64,000 nucleotides of DNA from Scortum barcoo (Eukaryota > Chordata > Actinopteri > Centrarchiformes > Terapontidae). Below the pieces are notes generated by a model that was not told where the DNA came from, did no database searches, and saw nothing but the letters and a program-made list of their open reading frames with translations. Every line of letters starts with the position of its first letter. The stretch's first letter is position 1. The stretch covers positions 21,398,085 to 21,462,084 of the forward strand of contig CM041546.1 of assembly GCA_023238725.1 (NCBI GenBank), read 5' to 3'. Positions 36,078 to 50,900 of the stretch are shown here, piece by piece. Both the position numbers and the translations under genes were made by a program.

Positions 36078-39000
36078 TTTTGTTCACCTCTGGGTAGAGA
36101 AAACATGCACTTAGTATGAACATGGCAAACACACATCACAAGATTTCACCATGTATACCCGCTCAGTGAAGATATCGCAATCGTGAGTGAATTTGTCATG
36201 GTTGAACTCAGTTTGGCTCTAGTTTGATTCACGTGACTCTTGTCTAGTTTAATTCCAAAGTGACTCCATTTACAGGGGACCGGTTTAGGTTTTATCTACA
36301 ACCAGTGAGGACGCAGTCTGGGCTGAGTTATGTTATAGTTCTGGTCGAGTTTCCCTCTCGTCGGGGTCTGTGTCTGGTCTGTCAGAGCAGGTCATGCTCA
36401 TAAGCAGGAAGAGCAGTGGGGGGCTTTGTGGTATTGTTGGGGTCTCCAATTCCCATCCTATCCCTAGTTCCATCCCTGCCGCCCCCCCCCATCTCTTAAA
36501 CCCAGCCAGAACAATGGAGGGGGTCCACGCAGTCTGTCCCTTCTCAAACCCCCCATGCCTCCCCCTTTATAAATAGGCTGAGAGGGGGATCCTGCCTGCC
36601 TACTCTATTTGCGTGAGAAGGGCTTTTGGATAGAAAAGAGACCACTGGGTCCGTGTGTGTTTGTGTGTGAGTGTGTGTGTATGTGCAGGAAGTAGCAGGT
36701 GTTCGGGTCAATACTGTCATGTCACATTTCGGTAACCGGTCCATGCTAGTGGGATTACTGAACAGGTCAGGAGGAGAAGGGGACAGTTCTCAACCCTATA
36801 GAGTACACTACACACCAGCAACACACTCTGGAGTCACTGATGAAAAATTGATATAAACTGCTGAATGTTTAAGATGATTGTTTTTCATTATGATTGATAG
36901 GCACCTGTGATTTGCTCTTTGACTGTTGCAACACATGACTTCATACTATTGTGTATTTTGTTGCCTTTTTTTGAGGGGGTTTCTGACTTCTGGCCTAAAT
37001 GAGTTTAAAAAAAAACACATTGTCACCATTTACAGAAATGAACTGTGTATATATCTATCTGTTGGTAGCAAATAATGCACGTATTGCATTGTTTACTCTG
37101 TACCTGCTGCTGTAATTTAGCTCTGTTTAAAGCCAACAAGAGCTGCCTGCTCTCACGGGCCCGACCATCTCCAGCTTCCTCTGGGACTCAGCGTGCGTGT
37201 GTGCATGTGTGTGAGTGTGCGCACGTATCCCCCCCCCCAAACCCTGCCTGTTTTTCTCACACCGCTCGTTAACCCCTGGGTGCTCCTGCCCATAGAGCCC
37301 CCCTCCTCCTCCTGCACCACAGCAGCATTCCTCACACACACATAAACACACACGCACTCACACACACACACACACACACACACTAAGATCTACTGTTGCG
37401 GCGCAGCGCAGACTAAACTATCATTATGTGATCTAAACTACCTTAAGAATTCACAAACAATAGATATGCTCACTGCTTCGACTCTTCTCCTGCAGGACTG
37501 CTGGTTTTAATCATTTGTCCCAAACCCAACCCAACTTTAACCCTGACCTGGACCTTAATCTCACCATAAATCCAAACTTTAATCCTAGACTGCCAGAGTA
37601 GATGTAAGGACCGTGAAAATGTGCTTATGTAACAGGATCCTGCTCGTTTTCCTTACATGGATAGACGTGTAAGAACAGTCACTCTCCATACAGGAAAACA
37701 AACAAGCCTTTAAGAAAGCTACAACTGTGCCTGATCGGAGATAAGATGTCTCTGTTCAGATCCATGCAAATGGCTGAAAATCCAGTTCCCTGTTACGTGC
37801 TCCCTCACTCTGAATCACACACAGGCAGCGCTGGCCAGAGAGGGATGGAGAAGAAACAGGCCGGGAGCAGAGGTAGAACGAGAGCTCCTGCAACTTGTTG
37901 GTGTAATAGCGGCGAAAGCAGGAGAGGCACTCGTGGTAATGGTGTTCGATTTAAATCTAAATTGAAACTCCTCCATTCCCTTTCGCTCCCTGCCCAACTG
38001 TCCACTCTTCTCGCAGCTCTCCGTGCCTTCTTCCCTCCTCTCTCTGCCCCCCTCCACCGCGCTCCTCCATCCGTCTGCAGCCCCGCAACAACCTCTGCAA
38101 CTCAGCCTAAATCAGTCTCTCTGAAGTGTAATTAGACCGGCGACCTCAAAGCTGGCCACCAGTCTCTCACACTGTCACACTTTCTGATTTAACCGTTTCA
38201 TTCTGCTGCGGTTACACACACACACACCCACACACACAAACAACCTGATGGAAGGGATTTTATCCTGCGTTGCTATGGTATTACCTGCTAAAGCGTTCTT
38301 CAGCGAGACAGAGGCTACGATTCAAACCAATCATCCTGTTACGTGTAAACGAGCATCTCTGGTCTACTGTAAAAGATCAAGGCAGCAGCAACTGAGCACA
38401 TTAAGAAGACAACAGCCGAGAGTTTCACTTGGCGGTTTGGCTGACTCACAAAATTAACATTAATAAGCAACCGCCGATAAAAGAGACAGTTGTCATTTCA
38501 CACAGCAAGTCTGACATGAGAAACCTCCGTTCTTCACTCACTGCACCAGCTGGCTAGCAGAAAGGAAAAAAAGAGAATTTCAACCTCTTTGAAGGGTTTA
38601 GAGGAAACTGTTTTGTCAGTCACCCCAGAAACGCTGATACCAAAATCAGTCCGCCAGATCAGCTGCAGAGCTTGCATCATGTCAAATGCAATATTTAATA
38701 CAATATTCAAAGTGTGTTGGCGTGGAGCTGTCAGGACAGTGTCACCACAAGTCTTTGGTGTCTGTCAACTTATTTATTTTTAATTAAACTGACCATCAAT
38801 GCGTGTTTCTAGGAACAGAAGTCGATGCCGAGGTGTTGCATTGGCTGTTTCCTGTGCATGAATACAGTGTGTCTGTTTGAATTTTCTTTGACTACTCATT
38901 TACTTGGTTATTTGTTTTTGTTACTTTCCGTGTGCCCTGTTTTCAAGCCTGTCTTTACCTTGAGGCAACATCTGAAGAATACATCCTGTAAAACTTGTCG

Positions 39001-40164
39001 AGAGGAGATATGAGAACACAACAGGGCAACAGATCTGCCTTTGACTCTTCCTTACCGCCTGCACACAGACACACACACACACACACTGGCGGGCAGGATG
39101 GGAGGGTTTCCACAGAAATCTCCTGATGGCTCTACTACAGAGAGAATGTGTGGGCTCCAACAGGCAGTTGTTGTTGTTGCGAGGTGGTTCACACACTGCT
39201 CCAAAGTACAAACACACACGCCAACAAAATAAAAAGGAAAAAAAAAAAAAAGAAACAACACATACACAATATAAAGAAGCACAACTCCAAACAAAGTAAC
39301 CTGTGGGTAAAATCCAATTTCATCCCCTGGAAAAAGTGTTGTTGTGCACAGCACACTGTACTGAATTCTCTCTGCGTGCGCATGTGTGTGATACTGCAGA
39401 GAAAAAAAAAAAAAAAAAAACAGGTGTATGTAGATGACCACACATTCTTGTAAAACTATCACACCTTCTAATCAGTCCTATCACATATTACACACATTAT
39501 ACAAAAATTATACACTAAAATGTATTTATTACGCAGTGAGATAAAAGTATCACAGATCATGTATGGTCAGTGGAAAATTACTATTTTACCACTGGGTCAC
39601 ACAGCTAACTCAACTAAATCACTACTGAGAGCTCAATTAATACTACAGTGGTAAAAGTGCTGGGTAATATAGTGAAAATAATGATCACAATATAAGTCAG
39701 ATTTTTTTCCAATACTATAGAATAATACACTCAACTCCTGCACGTAAATCAAAAACTCCAATTACCATCCTATTTTTTTTTTTTTTACAATTTGCTTTAA
39801 ATAATTACATTTTTAACTTCACTGCTGCGCGCCACATACACAACACAACTGTGTGTTCAGAAAGAAAGACAGTATTAGAGGTGGCGCCATTTCATACAAA
39901 GTGAACGGAAAGACTCAAGTAGACCTTTTATTATCTGCATGAAAGCCTTCTGCGGGGCTTTATGAATAAAACTATAACCATACTATAAACTGAAGAGACT
40001 GAAGAGAAATGACATGGTCTGAGTCGGGCCTGGCTGAGGTGATTAGGGCAAATAAACATCAAATTTGTTTAAATGATGTGAGAAAAATACAAATAATAAA
40101 AAAAAAAACATAACCTCCTATAAAACTGCAACATGACAAATGAGACATAAAGGGGTGATTAGTT

Positions 40165-40317
40165 GACTTTAAAGGGTCTGGTAGGTGGAATCAGGACAGA
40201 AAGCTAGCAGTTTCCATCTGTTTCCACTCTTTATGCTAAGCTAAGCTAACTCTCAGGAAGAACGCAAAGTGCATTTTCCCAATATCGCAATATCGCAATA
40301 TCAAACTATTCCTTTAA
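40165..40317. mobile_element. Teleost repeat with GCTAAGCTAAGCTAAC core
   Basis: AGCTAGCAGTTTCCATCTG, TTTCCACTCTTTATGCTA and AGCTAAGCTAAC are followed by TCAAACTATTCCTTTAA. From memory this is the core and end of a repeat that is very common in perch-like fish. An AATATCGC tandem (40281-40302) is inserted before the end. Confidence 0.6.
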
Positions 40318-40978
40318 AACAGATACAACAAAACAATCCTTTGTCATGCACTGTAATACGGCGCCCTTAAAGTCCTGCAGAGATACTTGGAGTCCCTGTG
40401 GGATTATTATGGGAATATGAGCACAATGCAACGGGAAATACAAAATGCCACAAAGTTCAATAAGATCACCGTAAACTCATTATGGACCATCATAAGTCCC
40501 TAAAGGAATATTCTAGGAGTGTTTTTGTTTGTGTGTGTGTGTGCGCGCATGAGTCAGTGTGTGCTGAAACAAACATCTGCCCAGGATTTCATAGCCAAAA
40601 TAATAATAAAAAAGAAAAAAAAAGAAGCACCACACAGGAACTGGGGCTGCTAGATGAGAATAACAAACGTTGTTAGCCCTTTTTTTTATATACGGGACAC
40701 AGTTTTTCTTTTTTTTTTTTTTCCCGAGAGCGCGCCGAAGCTACATGACACATTTCTTTCATACGCAGGCTGACAGGCATTACCGTGAGCGAGAGCTTAT
40801 GTGGCTGCGTGGTCGTGATGGATGGCTGTATAAAAAGAGCTGGAGATCCCATCTGGGTCACGTCTTATCAGGCTGACTGATTCACATTGATGAAATCATG
40901 CCGGCTTGTTAACCCACCCAGTGGAAAAACTCTAAACTAATACTGGGGGAAAAAACAAGGCAGCGTCTTGAGGAGGAA

Positions 40979-40982
<4 letters not shown>

Positions 40983-41029
<47 letters not shown>
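40983..41029 (+). repeat. (GA)n microsatellite
   Basis: About 22 AG units inside a wider purine-rich stretch (40960-41200) of the first intron. Confidence 0.95.
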
Positions 41030-42463
41030 CATGTCAAGGAGAGTAGAAAAGGCAGAGCAAATATTGAGAGGGAGGGCAGCAGAGGGAAGATAAGTGGTAA
41101 ATAGTGATGTAAAGTCACGGCAGGAGATAGATTGGGATAATAAGAGCTGACTGAGAGGGGGTGAGAGAGAGGGAGAGGCAGACAGGGAGCAAAAAAGAGA
41201 GAGAAATGCAGGCCGTGGGCTGCACGCTGCAGAAAATGTCCATCATGCAGGACTACTTTTTTAGGAATCTGGACTATTGATCAGCACTGTCTGATGAGGA
41301 GATGAGTGGAAAGAAAATAAATGTGTCTTCCTGGTTATTAGCTCCGTCTGTTTTTTTCTCACTCAAGCGTTCTTTAAAGAAGAATGATTGAAATGCTCAG
41401 TACCAGACTACGGGGCTTGTCATGACAGATATTCTTTGCAGTGTAACCGCAGCACAGGAAACTGGCCAGGATCCACTCTCTCCACATTCGTCCAATAGTC
41501 CTACAGAGACAATCTGCTAGTATAGTTACAGTCTAACCCCCTCACCCCCCAGTCAACCCATACTGTACTGTGTGTGTGCAACAGTATGCAGTGTGTGTGT
41601 GTGTGTGTGTGAATTCATCAGGTCTGTGCGTAGTGGGTGGCTGTGTGTGGGAAACGGTGAGTTCTTGAGAGTTACTTTTTCCTCTGTTTTGACAGATGTT
41701 TCAGTTTGAAAACATTAAAAGTCGGAGAAACTAAAGAGCTGGTTCTGATCTCTGTGCCCGAGTGCCGGTAAAAAGAAAAAAAAAAGAGAGAGAGAAATCA
41801 CCCTAATTCCATCAATGTCTGTAATGACCTTAAACAGCCCTCTCAAAGTCTGACTGGAAAAGCCAGTTTCGTGAAAGCAGCTACTAAAAATGAAAAAAAT
41901 CGGCTGCGGTGTGAAATGTTTCCTTATGAAGTATGACAAAGAACAAACACACCTACATAGATGACACACAAGTTCAAAATAGGAAAGTATTAGTTGAGTG
42001 ACTAAGTGAATTACATTACAAGACACGTGACTGAAGATCATTTGCTGAAGGATTTGAAATGCAGAGAAAGAGAAAGAGGTGGGGCGCTCCATTACAATGT
42101 GGCTGAATCAGCCATTCCTCTGGCTCCTGTTCTTTTCCCCTTCTGGTGCAGGTGGGCTTAAGAAAACCAGATCACAGTGCCCTGTCGGTAAACAGGCAGC
42201 ATTCTTCACCCCGCCTGTTTGCAATAAACTCACCGGCACAACTTGATCCACACCAGTTTGCTGTGTTTGGACAGTCGTGGATTTACCAGATCGACATCTG
42301 GAAGCACGCAGCACCTCGCACAGCATGAATGTGGCTGATTACCTGTGTAGTAATGACCTATATAAAGTCAGTGGGATATTAACAGGTACAAATTGCTGTT
42401 ATTTATTTATTTATTTTTTTAAAACTGAAACTGTCATCATACAGTCAGAGTTTTAAATCTTGT

Positions 42464-42464
<1 letters not shown>

Positions 42465-42538
<74 letters not shown>
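42465..42538 (+). repeat. Compound (CT)n(AT)n microsatellite
   Basis: CT run up to about 42496 passes directly into about 20 AT units. The AT part is a likely DNA-unwinding or cruciform-prone spot. Confidence 0.95.
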
Positions 42539-42541
<3 letters not shown>

Positions 42542-45500
42542 GCTTTACTTTGGTGTAACATACTCAAATAATTTGTTTCTTCAAGTTTTTTCATGCTGTG
42601 GTACCACTTGTGCCTTTTGTCCCCTCTGGTAGCCTCGTGTTTTTCTTTCCCTCAGCAGTGTGTTTATGGAGCTACAGCCATTTACTTTGCTAATCAATGA
42701 AGCTTTTGTGGGGCTGAAGAGCTGGACCGGCCGGGGATGTTTTATATATTGTCCTTACTGTAACATGTGCAGCAAGAGTACCGAGCCTCCGTGGTTGCTC
42801 TGTGCACTAGTAGACAAGAATAATCAATTACTAATGGTCACTCTGGAAGTGACCCTGATATTAAGGACAAGCTGTAGTGTAAAATGCTGGCTGGCAGCTG
42901 TGCACCTTGCCTCACTCTCCATCAGCATCAACTGGCAGGAGATATGGGCCTGAATTTGCATGCAGTCTGTACATATGACACAACAATGTCTGTCAAATAT
43001 GCACTCTTAACACAGTAAACAATGTGTGATAAGTGTACACTCGTCAATGACCCTTTCATTAAAAGCAGCAGTTTTCACTGTAGCATTGGAGTAGTACCAT
43101 ATCTGCAAGGTTTTCATATATTGATAAGAACGAAAGGCTGAGGAGGAGTCTTATCAGTTGTAACTTTTTTTTTTTAATCGCTCACTTGATCTAAATCGTG
43201 CAAAACACCACAGAATATCAGCCCCGCTCTGCCCTCTGCTTAATGCTGAGCTATTAATCCCGAGGAGCGGCCGAGGGTAATAGAGGAGAAAGCAAATGTT
43301 GCATGAAGCGGTCGTGTTTGCGCAGCTCTCCCCGGAGAGATCAGACACTTCCAACGGGAGCTACCTGCATCAGCCAGGCACCGAAAAACAGCCATTAAGC
43401 CAGCCAAACAGCCGATCGGCCCGGCTAAAAAACCGACGGGCCTGTTACACAAGAAATAAGCGACAGAGGATTAGAGAGACAGAGGATTCTCTCCACATCG
43501 CACCAGTGGACAGCTTTACACAACACACCGCGCCGAGAACCCGGACTCAGGATGGGTTACTAAAAATGGAGACAACTCCCTCCTAGAGACACACAAACAC
43601 ACACAGAGAGAAAGAGAGAGTCTTCTGGTGACTTGCATGCATCTGTATGAATTTAAGATAAGCTAATCAAATTGTGCCGTGTGAATGAACGCGAAGCTTT
43701 AGCCGGCGAAGACCAAACAGGGGGGATGGTGGTGGCGGCGGGTAATCGATATTGTGATCACGGCAAATGTGGTTTGAGGTGTACAGACAAATGTTATGAA
43801 AGGATGAGAGGGAGCTCCACGGTAAATACGGCACCGGCAGCAGCAATTACGAGCCGAACTTGAGTCATACAGCGTACACAAGAGATTGACTGTTACGAGA
43901 AGAAAACAGGACAATTATGGCCTTTTAATGCAGATCATTAAAGGGGCCACTCACTGCTCTGTATCTGATACTGTTGCAGTTGCAAGCTGCGATGCAGCTT
44001 CACTGATTATATATTTATTGCAGGATTAATCGATACACTTGCTGATCTGATTCTAATGAGGTATTCTGAATTAGCCCCGCAGTATTAGTAGCAGGACTCG
44101 TTTTAATACAGTAGCACTGTTAGAAATGCTGTTTCAGGGGCTTTTCCACACTCATTATTTGGAATTCCTCGAAAGGTTTTGAGATGAAAAATGGCGATTT
44201 TAATGAAAAACCAAAAAAAAAAAATCTCTGCTGCTTCAGTTAAAGAGTTGGCAGTACCACCCTTCAAAAAAAATCCTAATATATACAGCGGCTATGTGTC
44301 AGATCTATCTGGGGCAATGATGCCTGTGGAGCCTGCTGTCCAGGTATTTAAACCTGAGCACACCAACTGCTTGAGGGACTCCTGGCTCGAGCCTAGCTGT
44401 GAAAATCAATATGCATTAACAAGGAGAAGCCTCAGAACGCGCACAGCAGCCAGCTACAACCTTAAAAAAACACAGACTGTGCACCCATAACGTCTACACT
44501 TTGGGTGTAAAGAACGTCTCAAAATAAAGATGGCCTCAGTGTGGTTTAGTGCAAAGGAACATATTTACTAGAATAAAAATAAATAGTTTTTTGAAGTTCA
44601 CATTATCATATTTTTTTTCTAGAAGAGTCCTGGCCATGCTTAGGCTGCACCACGCCTCTCTCTCTTTGAGACTAAGCATTAGATTATAACGGCATAAATG
44701 GGTCAGATTTCTCTATGTGACTTTCTGGGGGGTTGTTTTTTTTTTTTTTGGCTTTTTTGGCTTTTGTGGCCATTCTTAAGACTATTAATTGGGTGATTTT
44801 GAGGAGTTGGTCAGGTATAATCTGATGGGATTAGCGGCTGTGCTCTTTAAATAGAGTTCTACGGCCGGGGATTAGATGATCACAGCCAGTCGTGCTCAAG
44901 AGCAGCAGATTTTCATCTCCAAGGTTTTAGTTTCAGGGAGAAACATAGAAGCAATCGCTCGGATGAAACAGTAGGTTGCGATGCCACATGTGCGTGCCCG
45001 TGCCGGTAACTGGAAACATTGCAGAATATTTGAGGGGAAGTGCGCGAGTAAGATAAAAGTGGGATTTCTACTCTGCAGGTCTCCCCTAGTTTGTTTCTAG
45101 TGGTGAGCTGATAATGCTGGAAAACCTCCAGTCTCGGGATGTGTTTAACCGGGATGGATGGAGCGCTTGGCGCTGGGTGGGGAGGGGGGCACCACCGGGG
45201 GCCCCTACCTTCCTCCCCTCAACTATCCTCATCACATCTGGATACAATGTGGGAACGGGGCACTGGGGCCACGCGGATAGCTGAAGGGAGGGTGCGAGTG
45301 TGTGCTGGGGGATTCTTTACAAAACATCAAGAGCCAATGGAAAAAGGTGGTGCTGCTGCTGCTGGTAGATGTGGGGCGGTGGGGTTGTGTGTGTTGTGGT
45401 GGGAGGGTGGAGAGGGGAGGAGGAGGAGGGAAGGGGGGGGGTACTAAAAAGCTCCCTGTCTTTGGTCTCTTCCTCCCTGTGTAGTTGACTGCAAGGCCCC

Positions 45501-47908
45501 CGAGCAACAGACAGACAGAGAGGCAGCTGGGAACTGAGGTAAGTAGCAAACAGCAGCCCAGGAAACACAATGTGGGAGCTCAAATCCAGACAGGGTAAAA
45601 AAAAAATACTGCTGTTTCTGCTCTGGACAGGGTAAATACACTATATATACTAAGTCAACACATGCCAGGTTTAGACTGCCTGAACTACTTAAACAGTTTT
45701 TGAGTTCTGCTTTTAAGGCAAAACACAAAAGAAACATGGAAACCGAATGTGTGTACAAAAACAGGAGATTTAAAAGAGAACTAGCATTCCACTTCTATAC
45801 CATGTTGGATTTGCAATGGACAACTAAAAAAAAAAACAAAAAAACTTGCAGCAGAACCAGAGATATGGATATGGATGTAGATGATACAGCGATACAATAA
45901 TTCCTACTGATGTAATTCATCAAACAAACGCACCCTGGACCCAGATGAGCAGTATGAAATGAAATATTCTTATTTAGTTTAAGTTTAAGAAATTTCTTGC
46001 TAAAATTGGCCCTCAGTGAGCTCCTTAGCTGCTCAGTGTAGAGACAGTGTTTGTTACAAGTTCGATGGTGCTGCCTGAAACTACACAGCACAAGGACTGA
46101 ACAGCCTCCTGCAACACAATCTACTGTCATAGCAATCCCACTTTTAGTCCCCTGGCAGTGTGCAATCGGATACAGAAACATTTTATGACTAATGTAGCCT
46201 CCAGCTATTAGCCTCAAGCAGAGATGAGGCGCGGGCTACAGAGGTCTGCTAAGCTCACTTCTTTCTAACTCACCGCCAGGTTTTTTTTTTCCATTTTTTT
46301 AAAACTTGTAGTCGTTGACCCCAGCCGACGTCAAGTTACATCACTTGAGGCGATTTTTCAGACTTTGTGCACCTCTCTCTGGGGCCACTAAAGGCTTTAT
46401 ACAGTTTTTTTTCCCCAAATATACAGAAGTTATCCTGTAAACAGACTTTGATGTGTAAAATCAGCTTCCCATTTAAACTCTGTGATACATCCATCTTGTC
46501 AAACAGAAAGCCACTTAGGTGAGAAGTGAAAATAATCTCTGCAATCTGATTTGCCGACATGAACAAAGCACGAGCTGCAACGGGGATCTCGCTTGAGAAA
46601 GCATAATCTCATGTATATTACTCAGTCATAACACCACTTTAGTGATTGAGAGACCAGTATTTGGGCTATTCTTGTCTATAACAGGCTTTTTTTCGAGGAA
46701 AAATTAAGAAGAGTGGCACACTTTGGCTTATTTTGTTTCCTCTTTCCTTCCTTGCTGAATAGAAAATACACGCACACAGCCTACAGCCTGTGCTCGCATC
46801 CAGCTTACATGCATGCTTGGAGTTAAACTTTATCTCTGATCCACATGTGGGTTGGTTTTTTTTGGGTGAACTTATTAGCGCCCCCAGCGACCCTCCTCCC
46901 CCTCCTCAATGACACAAAGACCTGCTTGACCCTGCTGGATCTCCTCTGTTTACTAACTCGTGTCCCTTCACTACAGAGTCACACATGAAGTACAAAAATG
47001 CACCAAGGGAGTCAAACTGTCACACCACAAGAATTGCCCAAATTTGGATTTTCTAGCTCTTCCATCTGGCTGATATTAAGCTTTTACAGAATCAATTGCA
47101 CAAATATGGTCACTTGTTACAAATTTTCATTCTTTTGACTCATTTTGAGACAGCAAACAGTTTCTGGCACCAAAGGAGAACTGCCCTCTGGATTTCCATA
47201 TGAGTGGGTCTGCCCTACCAGAGCACAGTTTTTTTTTTCCTTTTCCCACAGCAAAAGGACAAAACAGCAGTGACATGCAGGAACGTCAATACCAGCTTTG
47301 TGCAAAGGCCCTGCTCATTTAAAAAGCAATTTAATCACTTTTATTCAGCGTCCTTTGGGAGAATGAATTTGTTAGAATCATTTTTATATTTGTAAGCTAC
47401 AACCCCACAAATGAGAAAAACAATCACGTCTTTCTCCTCTGTAACAAACAGAAAAGCAAACACTTTTTGACAGGATAAAGTCCAAACCTCTGCCCATCTA
47501 CAGCCCCCTCTCACGTGCGTGCACACACACTCACTAAAACGCACCGCGGCAAGGTTAGGCTGACATCAGCGGCTAACGATCAGTTCCTCTGTGGGCTGAA
47601 TGATTAGCTGCAGTAGCCTGGAGACATTTCCAGTTTGTTTCCCTGAGTTGGTCAGACATGCAACATCACTGGCCTTCAATCTGCACTAACTACATCCACT
47701 CTCGTCCATTCTCTCTGACTCTGTACTGAAAAAATAAAATGACTTTTATGGACTAATAGATGATGCTAACAACGCAGTGAATGTGGGCCAGTTGTGCCGG
47801 ATCTGCTCTAATGGAAGAGAAGAGAAGAGGCGTACGAGTTGGTTGTATTTAAAGTTGTTTTCATACTCGGAGTAACAACTGCAGTTCCTTGAGGGAGATT
47901 AGACAACA

Positions 47909-47909
<1 letters not shown>

Positions 47910-47939
<30 letters not shown>
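47910..47939 (+). repeat. (GT)n microsatellite
   Basis: About 14 uninterrupted GT units in the first intron. Confidence 0.95.
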
Positions 47940-47940
<1 letters not shown>

Positions 47941-50900
47941 AAAGGGGTGGAGTAGGTAGCAGTTGCATATTTGCATCAAAGTGAAAGTTATCTATAATAT
48001 CTTATTTTTTCTATTTTTACTTTCCGACTGAAGTCTTCACACTCTTTGCTGTTGTGATCCCTGCTTCCCAGAAATCACTTATCAATCAAACTTTGGATCA
48101 TGAGCTTCCATGGGTCACAATCCCTCCTTTGTCTTCACAGTCACAGTGGCCGTCACCACCTACTCTAACTACTTCTCTTTATTCGAAAACAGCTGCAAAC
48201 AAAGCATGACTTCCTGTGCATCAGAAGACTTTTTATTTTCTTTCAGGAAAGAGCCTTAGAAATACTCTAAATTTGTATCATCTAGGATCTTTTAAGTTTT
48301 GGTGGACTTCTTCCATTTCCATTTAGAGTGTGTCTATTAACTGGAACAGAACGGTGAATGCTAAAAAGGAGCCTCTCTGCTTAGGAAACAGTTCACCCAA
48401 CCCCCACCCACTCTTAATGCCCTCTGGGCTGCTGTGAGTTTGGATTAAGTTTGGGTGCTATGTCCCCTCCCTACCGAGCCCGGCCGTCACCCCTGCAAAA
48501 CATACAAACAGAGTTTGTGTGTCACCCAGTGGCCCATCAAATATGAAGACGGCCATTAGGAGGGCCACAGTGACGCAGGGGCATAAACAGACCAGACAGA
48601 CAAAGGTAGAGAGGATGCAGAGGCAAGAAAAGCTGCTCTTTACAAATGGTCAGGCAGCTACAGCATGTGATGACGTATTAAAATTAAGTCAAACTGACCT
48701 ATATTGCATATCCAATCAATGCGAATGCTTTGGATGCTCTTGGTTAAAAGAACTACGCACGTTGTGACTAAAATAAAGGCTGGATCAATGCTAAAAGGTG
48801 TTTATGTAACAGAATTGGCAGTATCCTTTTTAAAAATCTCATTTTAATGCTATCTAAATAAGGTATGAGTGCATGTGTGGTGGTCTGTGGTGTGCAGGAT
48901 GTGTGTGTGTGTACGTGAGTGTGTGTATAAAGCAGTGGATCAATACTAGTAGTCTACTACAGTGACATCTGGGCTGGACAAAGAGTGCTGTTCCTTCTCT
49001 CTGCAGCTCTCCCTCTCCCTCTCTCTCTCTTTCTCAATCCCTGATCACAGCCACGTGGTTCTCTGGGCTATTTCTCCCAGATAAGCTTATTTCTCTTCTT
49101 TAATCCCGCAGCAATCACAGCAACAATGCCAAGCGTCGGCCCTGTAGACGCAGGCAGAAATCTATTAACTATGATCACCATGTCAGCTAAACCTGATAAG
49201 CGCCGCTAATGAATCCAGCGCATTCAGCTCGGTGCCGCGTGCGCATGGCTGTTATTTCATTGGATCATCAATAATGTGTAAGATGGAAAATCAACATGAA
49301 TGACACTGATGGATGACGCGGCTTGTAATGTAGTAAAAGGGGCTTCCATCCGAACATGAAGCGAAGATTCCACTTTCTGTAAAAAAAAAAATCCTTTTAA
49401 ATTCGACTGATGAAATCTATGCACTGACAAGGAGCTCTAAAGCGGCTTGCATCACTGCAGGCCTCAGCAGCCCCCACACTTAATACAAACAGAGCTGCGC
49501 TGATAAATGGGGTCGATATCCAGCCCTGATTATCAGATTATCAGCCACTCAGAGTGGTCCACCTCTGATTTAAGCCATGGTTTCAGCCTTTGCCCAGATG
49601 ATGAAATTAGTATTTATTAGTAGTAGTAACTTCTGGTGGTGGTGGTGGTGGTACTATTACTACTGCAGTCTGGCCAGGCCAATCGTCAGTGGGGTTATCT
49701 GCAGAGTGGAAAAGTGTTAAAGCAGAAAGTACTGCAGATGCACACCTACACATGAGATGGAGACTTTGAATAAACTACACTGATTTGCTCTGATTTAATC
49801 ATTTAGAGCTTCACTGCAACATTTTGGAATCTTGGAATTTTGTTAAAGATCAATTTTCTTTTTTTTTTTTACCACACTTAAGTTACAGTTAAGAAAGAAA
49901 ATCCCTATCAGAGGTAAATGTTTTTTTTCCTGTTCCACTGACTACAGCTAACATTGGAATAACTAATACACTGTCCTAATCTCTTATGACTGCACATTTC
50001 ATCTTCTTTCATTGCTAAAACGATTTAGATATGTGCTCATCTTTGGGGTTGATCTCTTCATCAAATTACTTGAAATGTTTTCTTTAAACGCAGTCAAATA
50101 CTGTCATTGAAAAGCTAACTACCCTTTGTTTTTTACTCAATTTACTCTACTTGCACTGATTTTAATAATGTTTGTTTTAATTCAACGTTTTTATCTCAAT
50201 TGAGACTGCATTACGCTCTCAATGACAACAATCGTGGATGCGTGCGAAGGCGGTAATGATATTTATCCTGTAGCCTTTTCAAATCTACGATGAACAGCAA
50301 ATGGAATATCACCACAACTAATTAGTGTGGGTTTTTTCCACAGACACATTCAGCTGTTGTTCCTTTAGGTGCTGACAGGACCCGTATAAATAACACCATC
50401 GTCTCTGTATTAGTAACCCTGATAAAGGCATAGTGTAAAGTGTTAAGTTAAATGAAATAATTACACTTCACAAAATGTGTTAAGTTTTCTTTTCCACTTC
50501 ATTGACTTGGCTTGATTTCATTTCTAAATATCTCCTTCTTTATGCAAATAATTTAACTGATTATATGTTTGTCTTTTAAAGCATTTCCCAATAAAAGCAT
50601 CTCGTCTGTTTTGTATTTTTCAGCACAGCCGGTGATGTCGTGAGACGATTTGCTTACTGCAATTTACAGCCTGCAGCAAAGGCGGCATTTTATAGCTTCA
50701 AACTTCCCCACCTGCACCGAGAGTGAACAAACGTCGTCAGGTATATCTGCATTTGCACAGTGGGAAGTGTTTGAAATGAATCTTTTTGATAAAATTCTCA
50801 AATTATCCATGTGGTACTGCTTTTACTGGGGAGTCCCATGATGGCATGCCGTGGTGTCAGAGGGGTTTTCCACCGCAGCAACAGTGAACTTCAGGTGAAA

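Noticed and set aside
45139..45583. Gly-rich plus-strand frame and Pro/Thr-rich minus-strand frames
   Set aside because: They reflect GGA/GGGG composition. There is no splice context and no homology.
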